Below, one piece after another: positions 1-5,414 of a stretch of DNA of 6,953 bases. Position 1 is the stretch's first letter. Each line of letters opens with the position of its first letter. A model generated the notes under the pieces. The model was not told where the DNA came from and ran no database searches. It saw nothing but the letters and a program-made list of their open reading frames with translations. This DNA comes from Bacillota bacterium (GTDB lineage: Bacteria > Bacillota_C > Negativicutes > Sporomusales > Sporomusaceae): positions 1-6,953 of the forward strand of contig JAEZQV010000372.1 in the NCBI GenBank assembly GCA_023441125.1. Reading direction: 5' to 3'. A program made the position numbers and the translations under genes.

Positions 1-336
1 CGGGGTTGACGCAGCCACTAAATACCCCAACTGAATCGAATGGCTGCCAGCAAACAAGAAAAGTCCTGTCAGCCAGGCCAGGAGCGGCGAAATAAGATGA
101 ATTAACACCAAAATCCACAGTGGAATAACCGGCTTTTGCAGTACCTGTAGGAATTCTTTCAGACTTGTGCCCAGAGCCGTCACAAACGTCATATAGCTGA
201 ATGCGCCAACTACTATGGTGCGTAAGCCCGGGGAATCGGACAGCGGTGTTAAGAAGCCTAGCAGGAGAGCCGATAATACGATAAGAAACATATGTTGTCC
301 CAGCCAGGCGGTGAATTTTTCCAAGTAGGCAGTCAC
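1..336 (-). CDS. Bile acid:sodium symporter (BASS/SBF) family transporter, N-terminal part, runs off left edge
   Basis: Reading the minus strand from GTG at 336 gives 112 uninterrupted codons to the window edge, so the C-terminal part is missing. The product is very hydrophobic, with likely membrane segments near residues 16-32, 40-57 and 71-95. The phrases ALGTSLKEFLQVLQKP (residues 55-69) and GYLVAASTP (104-112) resemble the BASS family (Pfam SBF), sodium-coupled carriers of organic anions in the cytoplasmic membrane. Members close to Bacillus YocS have this look; substrates range from bile acids to pantothenate and keto acids and cannot be told from this fragment. The GTG start is chosen because a GGAGG site lies six bases ahead (343-348); the first ATG, codon 16, falls inside the first membrane segment. 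It is transcribed divergently from minC and is probably unrelated to it in function. The family call rests on recognised sequence character only. Confidence 0.75.
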   Translation of the reverse strand, partial: MTAYLEKFTAWLGQHMFLIVLSALLLGFLTPLSDSPGLRTIVVGAFSYMTFVTALGTSLKEFLQVLQKPVIPLWILVLIHLISPLLAWLTGLFLFAGSHSIQLGYLVAASTP

Positions 337-342
337 AGAAAA

Positions 343-348
343 TCCTCC
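343..348 (-). promoter_or_regulatory. Ribosome binding site of the BASS transporter
   Basis: On the minus strand this reads TTGGAGGA with six bases before a GTG codon (336-334). It decides the GTG start over the later in-frame ATG at codon 16. Confidence 0.7.
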
Positions 349-366
349 AATATACAAAACTAACAC

Positions 367-393
367 ATTATATTCGCGTTGCGTTGTTGATAA
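367..393 (-). promoter_or_regulatory. Probable sigma-A promoter of the BASS transporter
   Basis: The minus strand has a perfect TATAAT at 372-367. The best -35 is TTATCA at 393-388 (4 of 6 to TTGACA) with a short 15-base spacer. Transcription would start near 360 and give a leader of about 24 bases containing the ribosome binding site. The -10 is convincing; the -35 is weak, which may mean the promoter needs an activator. Confidence 0.5.
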
Positions 394-395
394 CC

Positions 396-411
396 TTTAA
401 TTCGTATTAAA
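396..411. repeat. Small inverted repeat in the divergent intergenic region
   Basis: TTTAAT and ATTAAA form perfect 6-base arms around TCGT. The repeat sits immediately upstream of the weak -35 of the BASS transporter and upstream of the minC promoter elements, where an operator or activator site would lie. The arms are pure A/T, so chance is a real possibility. No T tract follows that would make it a terminator. Confidence 0.3.
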
Positions 412-435
412 ATCTGGGTTGATGTTGGTAATTCT

Positions 436-464
436 GCAGGAAATCTTGCAAATAAGGCGAATTT
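436..464 (+). promoter_or_regulatory. Candidate sigma-H promoter of minCDE
   Basis: GCAGGAAAT (436-444) and GGCGAATTT (456-464) are separated by 11 bases. Both match the Bacillus sigma-H consensus RnAGGAwWW / RnnGAATww at every defined position. Transcription would begin near 469-471 and give a leader of about 40 bases before the minC ATG at 511. Sigma-H directs early stationary-phase and sporulation genes, and sigma-H-dependent transcription of minCD in B. subtilis is, to my memory, described. The element match is seen in the sequence; use by sigma-H is inferred. Confidence 0.6.
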
Positions 465-510
465 TAGTTGACATATAGATAATAATCCATGGTAAAATTT
501 AGGAGTAGAT

Positions 511-1173
511 ATGCGGGAGGATGTAGTATTTAAGGGAAGCAAGGGCGGCCTGGAACTGGTAATAAACCAAGCGGCCGATTTTTCTGCTATCTTAGAGCAG
601 TTAAAAGATAAGTTAAAGTCAGCCGCTCATTTTTTTGCCGGCAGCACCGGGGTTAAAGTGTTATCAGGCGCAAAAACCCTGACCGATGAGGAACGCGGCC
701 AGATTATCACGCTGCTGGCTGATTATGGTCTGGCTTTACACGAGCAGCCGGACGCGGAATTTATGCCAGCCGAACATTTTTCTGCCGGGACAGACAGCCC
801 GCTTGCCGATATTCCGGTTGAATACCGGCAGGAGGCGGAAGGCGGACAGACCCTGATCGTGTCCAGAATGCTCAGGAGCGGCCAGAGAATAGTATTTGAT
901 GGTTCGGTTATTATTATGGGCGATGTGAATCCCGGCGCTGAAGTAATTGCCGGCGGCAATATTACTGTGCAGGGGACCTGTCGCGGCCTGGCTCATGCCG
1001 GTGTGAAAGGCGATCAAAAGGCTACGATAACAGCTGACAGGCTGGTTGCCGGCCAGTTACGAATTGCCGGCCTGATTGCCAGAGCTCCTGACAATCAGGA
1101 TGAACCTACCTACCGGGAAACAGCGCGTATTGCCGCTGGCGTTGTTGTTATCGGACCGGCGGAAAGTATCTGA
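511..1173 (+). CDS. minC: Septum site-determining protein MinC (FtsZ assembly inhibitor)
   Basis: This 220-residue protein is the normal MinC length. MinC blocks FtsZ polymer assembly and is brought to the membrane at the poles by MinD. Residues 1 to about 100 form the variable N-terminal FtsZ-inhibiting domain. Residues about 113-217 are the conserved C-terminal beta-helix domain, with RSGQ at 122-125 (a motif used for MinD binding), GDVNPGAEV at 136-144 and RGLAHAG at 158-164, followed by regular glycine-containing turns. The ATG at 511 is preceded by AGGAG (501-505) with five bases between. minD starts 24 bases downstream, so the two are co-transcribed. The best promoter is the sigma-H-like element at 436-464. 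Nothing is truncated or broken. Confidence 0.95.
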   Translation: MREDVVFKGSKGGLELVINQAADFSAILEQLKDKLKSAAHFFAGSTGVKVLSGAKTLTDEERGQIITLLADYGLALHEQPDAEFMPAEHFSAGTDSPLADIPVEYRQEAEGGQTLIVSRMLRSGQRIVFDGSVIIMGDVNPGAEVIAGGNITVQGTCRGLAHAGVKGDQKATITADRLVAGQLRIAGLIARAPDNQDEPTYRETARIAAGVVVIGPAESI

Positions 1174-1197
1174 AGATAGAAAATAGGAGGTACATAG

Positions 1198-1989
1198 ATG
1201 GGGGAAGTAATCGTCATTACGTCAGGCAAGGGCGGCGTCGGTAAAACGACAACTACCGCTAATTTAGGGACGGGCTTTGCTCTTCAGGGGAAAAAAGTGG
1301 TGCTGGTTGATGCAGATATCGGTTTACGGAATCTCGATGTCGTTATGGGGCTGGAAAATAGAATTGTCTATGATCTGGTGGATGTTACGGATGGGAACTG
1401 CCGTCTAAAACAGGCTTTAATCAGGGACAAACGGTATGAAACACTTTATTTGCTGCCGGCTGCGCAAACAAGAGACAAAAATGCGGTTACCCCCGACCAA
1501 ATGCAGCAGTTATGCAAAGAGCTGGCCCAGGAGTTCGACTATGTAATTATTGATTGCCCGGCAGGTATTGAACAAGGTTTTAAAAATGCCATTGCCGGGG
1601 CAGACCGTGCTATTATTGTCACAACGCCGGAAGTTTCCGCCGTCCGGGATGCTGATCGCATTATCGGGCTCTTAGAATCGGAAGGCAAACATAATCCCAA
1701 GCTTATTGTTAATCGTATTCGGCCGCTCATGGTGAAAAAGGGCGACATGATGGATATTGATGATATTATTGAGATTTTGGCCGTTGATCTGTTAGGAATT
1801 ATTCCGGAAGATGAATATATTGTCATTTCCACCAACAGAGGCGAGCCGGCCGTTGTTAATACGGCCGCTTTGGCCAGTACGGCCTATCGCAACATCGTGC
1901 GGCGGCTGATGGGAGAAAATGTGCCGCTTATGACGCTGGAAGCAAATGATAGTTTGTGGGGCAAGTTTAAAAAGGTGCTGGGATTCTAA
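1198..1989 (+). CDS. minD: Septum site-determining ATPase MinD
   Basis: A 263-residue deviant Walker-type ATPase of the ParA/MinD family. When bound to ATP it dimerises on the membrane and recruits MinC; MinE stimulates hydrolysis and release. The deviant Walker A motif SGKGGVGKTT runs through residues 9-18, with the signature lysine K11 and phosphate-binding K16. Switch I is VDADIGLRNLD around D38-D47, and switch II/Walker B is IIDCPAGIE at 117-125 with D119. The last eleven residues, LWGKFKKVLGF, form the basic amphipathic membrane-targeting helix. All key residues are present. The start is fixed by AGGAGGT at 1185-1191, six bases before ATG. minE follows after 25 bases. Confidence 0.97.
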   Translation: MGEVIVITSGKGGVGKTTTTANLGTGFALQGKKVVLVDADIGLRNLDVVMGLENRIVYDLVDVTDGNCRLKQALIRDKRYETLYLLPAAQTRDKNAVTPDQMQQLCKELAQEFDYVIIDCPAGIEQGFKNAIAGADRAIIVTTPEVSAVRDADRIIGLLESEGKHNPKLIVNRIRPLMVKKGDMMDIDDIIEILAVDLLGIIPEDEYIVISTNRGEPAVVNTAALASTAYRNIVRRLMGENVPLMTLEANDSLWGKFKKVLGF

Positions 1990-2000
1990 TTCCGGCAGTT

Positions 2001-2006
2001 GGGAGG
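2001..2006 (+). promoter_or_regulatory. Ribosome binding site deciding the GTG start of minE
   Basis: GGGAGG lies seven bases ahead of GTG at 2015, just after the minD stop. The upstream in-frame ATG at 1946 has no comparable site and lies inside minD, so this element sets the true MinE start. Confidence 0.75.
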
Positions 2007-2014
2007 GAAACAAG

Positions 2015-2293
2015 GTGTTTGAACTGATTCAAAAATTATTCGGCAAAGAGGCGCAGGGCTCCAAAGACGTCGCTAAAGAACGCCTGCGGTTTGTCCTGGT
2101 CCATGACCGTGTCAATGTTTCGCCACAATTCATGGAAGTCATTAAAGACGATATGATTAAGGTTATTTCCAATTATATGGATATCAATGAAACCGAAATG
2201 GAAATAAACTTGACTAGAACGAACACACAGGTTGCTTTAGTGGCCAATATTCCGGTCAACCGCATGAAACGCGGTGCCCTGCCAGGTGAATAG
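2015..2293 (+). CDS. minE: Cell division topological specificity factor MinE
   Basis: MinE stimulates MinD ATPase and drives MinCD off the membrane, restricting MinCD action to the poles. The start is taken as GTG at 2015, giving 92 residues, because GGGAGG at 2001-2006 lies seven bases upstream and because MinE proteins begin with a short amphipathic segment such as FELIQKLFG (residues 2-10). The in-frame ATG at 1946 would add 23 unrelated residues and overlap the end of minD. Residues 19-32, with AKERL at 20-24, form the anti-MinCD segment that contacts MinD; residues about 38-87 form the topological-specificity domain. The length is close to the E. coli protein. The GTG start may temper its level relative to MinD. 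A terminator follows at once. Confidence 0.95.
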   Translation: MFELIQKLFGKEAQGSKDVAKERLRFVLVHDRVNVSPQFMEVIKDDMIKVISNYMDINETEMEINLTRTNTQVALVANIPVNRMKRGALPGE

Positions 2294-2301
2294 AATGATT
2301 C

Positions 2302-2337
2302 GCAGAGCCAAGGCGACTTGCTCTGCTTTTTATTTTT
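2302..2337 (+). terminator. Intrinsic terminator after minE
   Basis: GCAGAG (2302-2307) pairs with CTCTGC (2321-2326). After one bulged C, CAAG (2309-2312) pairs with CTTG (2317-2320), closing on a GCGA loop of the stable GNRA type. TTTTTATTTTT follows directly. It ends the minCDE unit and separates it from rodA. Confidence 0.85.
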
Positions 2338-2345
2338 CTCTATAC

Positions 2346-2374
2346 TGGACGCAGGCGGGAAATACTATTATAAT
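2346..2374 (+). promoter_or_regulatory. Probable sigma-A promoter of rodA
   Basis: TGGACG (2346-2351, 4 of 6 to TTGACA) and a perfect TATAAT (2369-2374) are spaced by 17 bases. Transcription would start near 2381, giving a leader of about 29 bases with AGAAGGG (2394-2400) as ribosome binding site. It lies between the minE terminator and rodA, as expected for an independent promoter. Confidence 0.6.
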
Positions 2375-2409
2375 ATATTAGACATTGTTAGAGAGAAGGG
2401 TACCAGGCC

Positions 2410-3516
2410 ATGCTTAACCAGCGCCTCTTACGAAATCTGGATTTTATACTTATTGGGGTTACGGCCCTTATTATCCTTGTAAGTCTGATTATTATCGGCA
2501 GCGCCACCCATATTAATACTCCCAGCGAAGACCGGTATTGGTATGTGCAGCGGCAAGGTTTATTTGCTGTAGCTAATGTTGCCCTTGTTTTTATTATGCT
2601 GAATTTTGACTATAAGTCTCTGGAACGGTTTGCCGGTTTTCTGTATTTTTTTAACCTCACCATGCTGCTTGCGGTTATGTTTGTCGGCCAGTCGGCTTTG
2701 GGAGCGCAGCGCTGGATACAAATCGGACCCATTAGTCTGCAGCCGTCAGAATTCTCGAAGATAATTATGATTATTTCTTTAGCGCAGATTCTCGATAAAC
2801 GAACAGGCAAACTTAACTCTTTTAAAGAGATACTGCCTGTGTTCGTTTATGTGGGGATACCCTTTCTCCTGGTGTTGAAACAACCGGACCTGGGGACTTC
2901 GCTGGTGTTTTTAGCTATTCTCTTCGGGATGATTTTTGTGGCCGGAATCAGCAGCCGGCATCTGATGGTTATAGCCGGTGCCGGCATGGCTTTTCTGCCG
3001 ATCTTCTGGCATTTTTTAAAAGATTATCAGAAGAAGCGGCTGACAGTGTTTATTGACCCCAATGTAGATCCATTAGGTTCAGGTTACCATATTATTCAAT
3101 CGAAGATTGCTATTGGTTCGGGCATGTTGTTTGGTAAAGGCCTGTTCAACGGGACGCAAAGCCAACTGAATTTTTTGCCGGAAAACCATACTGATTTTAT
3201 TTTTGCCGTAATTGGCGAGGAATTGGGCTTTATTGGCGCTTCACTGATCCTGTTACTGTATCTGATATTATTGTATCGCGGCATTAAGATCGCCGGGGCG
3301 GCGCGTGATAATTTCGGCACCTTGCTGGCAACCGGCATAACGTCTATGCTGGCCTTTCACGTCCTGGTCAATGTCGGCATGACGGCGGGGATTATGCCTG
3401 TCACCGGTATTCCGCTGCCGCTTATGAGTTATGGTGTGAGTGCGTTGACTACCAATCTTGTCAGCATTGGCATATTATTAAATATTTATATGCGACGACA
3501 AAAGATACTGTTTTGA
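2410..3516 (+). CDS. rodA: SEDS peptidoglycan glycosyltransferase RodA
   Basis: A 368-residue polytopic membrane protein with about ten hydrophobic segments, the usual SEDS size. RodA polymerises lipid II into glycan strands for lateral wall growth, working with a class B PBP2 and MreBCD. The family signatures are QPSEFSKI at 111-118 (with K117), QPDLGTS at 158-164 (D160), and the extracellular loop GTQSQLNFLPENHTDF at 248-263. Within that loop D262 matches the catalytic aspartate reported at position 262 of E. coli RodA. The QSQLNFLPE wording separates RodA from FtsW and SpoVE, which usually read differently just before the LPE. The normally GSGG stretch reads GSGM here (236-239), a small deviation. 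The gene stands alone between two terminators with its own promoter. Confidence 0.92.
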   Translation: MLNQRLLRNLDFILIGVTALIILVSLIIIGSATHINTPSEDRYWYVQRQGLFAVANVALVFIMLNFDYKSLERFAGFLYFFNLTMLLAVMFVGQSALGAQRWIQIGPISLQPSEFSKIIMIISLAQILDKRTGKLNSFKEILPVFVYVGIPFLLVLKQPDLGTSLVFLAILFGMIFVAGISSRHLMVIAGAGMAFLPIFWHFLKDYQKKRLTVFIDPNVDPLGSGYHIIQSKIAIGSGMLFGKGLFNGTQSQLNFLPENHTDFIFAVIGEELGFIGASLILLLYLILLYRGIKIAGAARDNFGTLLATGITSMLAFHVLVNVGMTAGIMPVTGIPLPLMSYGVSALTTNLVSIGILLNIYMRRQKILF

Positions 3517-3534
3517 TGCCTGCCTATGGAAGCG

Positions 3535-3576
3535 AGACAGAGTTGCCTGGATGGCCAGGCAACTCTGTCTTTTTTT
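3535..3576 (+). terminator. Strong intrinsic terminator after rodA
   Basis: A 16-base arm (3535-3550, starting AGACAGAG and ending GCCTGG) pairs perfectly with 3555-3570 around the loop ATGG. Seven T residues follow (3570-3576). It starts 18 bases after the rodA stop and should insulate rodA from the downstream pair. Confidence 0.95.
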
Positions 3577-3598
3577 GGTCAAGCGTCTGTTTAACTAG

Positions 3599-3626
3599 TT
3601 ATAATTCTATAGATTTGTCATATATA
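3599..3626 (+). promoter_or_regulatory. Candidate promoter of the spoIVFAB-like pair (sigma-E or sigma-A)
   Basis: Two readings overlap. As a sigma-E promoter, TTATAAT (3599-3605) and CATATATT (3619-3626) with a 13-base spacer resemble the Bacillus consensus (ATA-centred -35, CATACAnT -10), with a start near 3633. As a sigma-A promoter, TATAAT at 3600-3605 is a perfect -10, but its best -35, TGGTCA at 3576-3581 with an 18-base spacer, touches the terminator T tract. The sporulation-type genes downstream favour sigma-E, but the sequence alone does not decide. Confidence 0.35.
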
Positions 3627-3668
3627 TTCCATAAGACTACTTAAGCCGGTATTTATGGAGGGCTTACT

Positions 3669-4418
3669 ATGACAAAGCTTTGGAATCAATTAAAAAACCG
3701 CTGGCAGTTCACTGGCCGCAATAACGAGAAAAACTGGCAAGCTTATTATGAAGACCCGCCTGACTATACCGGCCTCAAAAAGACGATAACCGCTTTGGCA
3801 CTGTTTGCCGTGGTGTATGGTGCCCATGTATCGGATACACGGGTTGGACAGGAAGTATCCGGCGCGGTTCGGCAGCTATTGGCCACACAGACTGATTTTA
3901 TGTATTATACGGCCAGAACCATTGACTATGTTCATACGTATTGGCCGAATGCCGCCAATATGGCGGGCATTCCTGTGCTGAAACAGGTACAGACAACCAT
4001 TTCGCGGCCGGCAGATCCGTTATTGTATATGACCAAGCCGGCGGAAGGACAAGTAATTTCGCAATATGGCTGGCGGGTTGACCCGGTAATCAAGAAGGAA
4101 AGAATGTTTGAGGGCATTGATATCGCCGCAGTGTCCGGCGCGAGTGTGCGGGCGGCGGCGCCCGGCAACGTAAAAATTGTTACTGACAGCACCCAGTTTG
4201 GTAAACTGCTGATTATCGATCACGGCCAAGGTATTGAGACGATTTACGGCCATTTGACCGATGTGCTGGTTAAGGAGGGCGATGCGGTAAGTCAGGGGCA
4301 GGTTGTGGCCCGAGTGGGCAAGGCGGGAGCGGCTGTACCGGTACTTTATTTTGAAGTGCGCGAAAATGGGAAAGCAATTGATCCGCTATCCAGGCTAAAA
4401 GATGAATCTGTAAAATAA
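3669..4418 (+). CDS. Membrane-anchored degenerate M23/LytM-domain protein, SpoIVFA-like
   Basis: A 249-residue protein with a charged cytoplasmic N-terminus (1-35), one membrane segment (about 36-53) and a C-terminal M23/LytM domain (about 120-245) on the outer face. In active M23 enzymes zinc is held by HxxxD and HxH motifs. Here the HxxxD histidine is F147 (context MFEGID, D151 kept) and the PHLHFE motif reads PVLYFE, so both histidines are V225 and Y227. Only D151 and H195 (YGHL) remain, so it should not be a working endopeptidase. B. subtilis SpoIVFA likewise has a non-catalytic LytM domain and holds the protease SpoIVFB inactive until cut by SpoIVB and CtpB. The next gene, 11 bases on, is a SpoIVFB-like M50 protease, which supports that role by analogy. 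Start: GGAGGG at 3657-3662, six bases before ATG. Confidence 0.8.
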   Translation: MTKLWNQLKNRWQFTGRNNEKNWQAYYEDPPDYTGLKKTITALALFAVVYGAHVSDTRVGQEVSGAVRQLLATQTDFMYYTARTIDYVHTYWPNAANMAGIPVLKQVQTTISRPADPLLYMTKPAEGQVISQYGWRVDPVIKKERMFEGIDIAAVSGASVRAAAPGNVKIVTDSTQFGKLLIIDHGQGIETIYGHLTDVLVKEGDAVSQGQVVARVGKAGAAVPVLYFEVRENGKAIDPLSRLKDESVK

Positions 4419-4429
4419 GGATGTGACCT

Positions 4430-5302
4430 ATGCGGGCCGGAAAGATAGCAGGTGTGGAAATTGTATTTAACAATTGGTTTCTGGGCCTGATCGCCTTATT
4501 TGCCGCTGCCGGACTTGTCAGCAAGGTATTGTTGATATTTACGGCCGTTTTGTGGCATGAAGCAGCCCACATGCTGATGGCAGCCGGCTTAGGCTACCAG
4601 GTTAGACAGATTGAATTGCTGCCTTTTGGAGCTATGGCGCGTATTGAACGTTTAGCCGACGCCGGAGCGGCAAGTGAAATAATGATAGCAGCCGCCGGAC
4701 CGTTGGCAAGTATGGGTCTGGCGGTTTTATGTTATATTGCCGCCCAGCAGGTGGGCAACTGGCAGGAAGTACTTACCTTTTATATGGAAGTAAACCTCAT
4801 GCTGGCCGGCTTTAATTTGCTGCCGGCTTTGCCGTTGGACGGCGGGCGAATTTTGCGGGCCATACTTACCTGCCGGCGTGATTACCGTGCGGCTACAGCC
4901 ATTGTTGTAACCATGAGCCATATTACCAGCGCTATGCTGCTGGGGCTGGCCGGGGCTGCTTACTGGCTGTATAATACCATAAACTTAACCATGGTGATTG
5001 CCGCCGGCTTTTTACTCCTGACAGCCCGGACGGAAAATAATCTGGCCGGCTTCCGGGCTATGCGCATTTTGGCCAACAAAAAAGCAGAGCTTATCAATTG
5101 CGGCATTATGCCGGCCAGTCACCTGACGGCCATGGAAAGCGCCACGATCCGCGAGGTTATTCGGTTACTGGGGTCGGAGGAATATTATATTGTGCATGTT
5201 GTCGATCAGAACTTTAAATTATGCGGCGCTCTGACGGAAACTGAAATTTGGGAAGGGTTGCTGAAAAAAGGAATTAAGGCCCGGATATGCGAATTTCTGT
5301 AA
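4430..5302 (+). CDS. M50 family intramembrane zinc metalloprotease, SpoIVFB-like
   Basis: A site-2-type protease of 290 residues with about six membrane segments, close to the 288 or so of B. subtilis SpoIVFB. The zinc-binding HEAAH is at 43-47 (H43, E44, H47) and the third ligand D137 lies in NLLPALPLDGGR (129-140). As I recall them, these are the same positions as in SpoIVFB. Residues about 218-290 form a soluble single CBS-like domain, also typical of SpoIVFB, where it is linked to ATP sensing and substrate binding. The expected job is cleavage of a membrane-associated pro-protein, pro-sigma-K in Bacillus; the substrate here is not shown by the window. The gene is coupled to the degenerate M23 gene, and its AAGGA site (4417-4421) overlaps that gene's stop codon. 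A housekeeping M50 protease is possible, but the pairing argues for sporulation. Confidence 0.87.
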   Translation: MRAGKIAGVEIVFNNWFLGLIALFAAAGLVSKVLLIFTAVLWHEAAHMLMAAGLGYQVRQIELLPFGAMARIERLADAGAASEIMIAAAGPLASMGLAVLCYIAAQQVGNWQEVLTFYMEVNLMLAGFNLLPALPLDGGRILRAILTCRRDYRAATAIVVTMSHITSAMLLGLAGAAYWLYNTINLTMVIAAGFLLLTARTENNLAGFRAMRILANKKAELINCGIMPASHLTAMESATIREVIRLLGSEEYYIVHVVDQNFKLCGALTETEIWEGLLKKGIKARICEFL

Positions 5303-5355
5303 GGCTATTGTTAGCGATCGGGTTTCAAACAGCAGGAGAATGGAAAAAATAAGTC

Positions 5356-5384
5356 TTGATATTTCCCCCAGAAAAATACATAAT
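5356..5384 (+). promoter_or_regulatory. Probable sigma-A promoter of the radical SAM gene
   Basis: TTGATA (5356-5361, 5 of 6) and CATAAT (5379-5384, 5 of 6) are exactly 17 bases apart. The start would be near 5391, with a leader of about 24 bases holding GGAGGT (5405-5410). This is the best-balanced sigma-A promoter in the window. I see no convincing terminator between 5303 and this element, so read-through from the protease gene is also possible. Confidence 0.65.
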
Positions 5385-5414
5385 AATTTTTATAGCTATA
5401 TTTTGGAGGTACAT

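Noticed and set aside
468..498. TTGACA at 468-473 with TAAAAT (TG-extended) at 493-498 as a sigma-A promoter for minC
   Set aside because: The spacer is 19 bases and transcription would start at about 505, inside or after the ribosome binding site at 501-505. The sigma-H element at 436-464 fits better; a minor role is not excluded.
360..542. Minus-strand 60-codon open frame across the divergent intergenic region
   Set aside because: It runs over the promoter elements of both genes, starts inside minC, has no clear ribosome binding site and no recognisable product.
736..1017. Minus-strand open frame of 93 codons within minC
   Set aside because: Antisense to the conserved MinC C-terminal domain; no ribosome binding site or recognisable domain.
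1946..2014. Extended MinE start at the ATG at 1946
   Set aside because: It would overlap the minD end and add 23 residues unlike MinE. The GTG at 2015 has a good ribosome binding site and gives a standard MinE N-terminus.
3617..3645. GTCATAT at 3617-3623 as a sigma-E -35 element
   Set aside because: No CATA-type -10 lies 13-15 bases downstream; the overlapping pair at 3599-3626 is the better candidate.
4272..4290. AAGGAGGG followed by ATG inside the M23-like gene, resembling an internal start
   Set aside because: The ATG at 4282 is followed by one codon and then TAA; the purine-rich stretch simply encodes Lys-Glu-Gly in the main frame.
511..5302. Frequent GCCGGC hexamers as a possible repeat or uptake-type signal
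   Set aside because: They mostly lie inside genes and often encode Ala-Gly or neighbouring residues, so codon choice explains them; no fixed flanks or spacing are seen.
5391..5400. Palindrome TATAGCTATA ahead of the radical SAM gene
   Set aside because: Ten bases without a loop at the predicted transcription start; too short and A/T-rich to call an operator.
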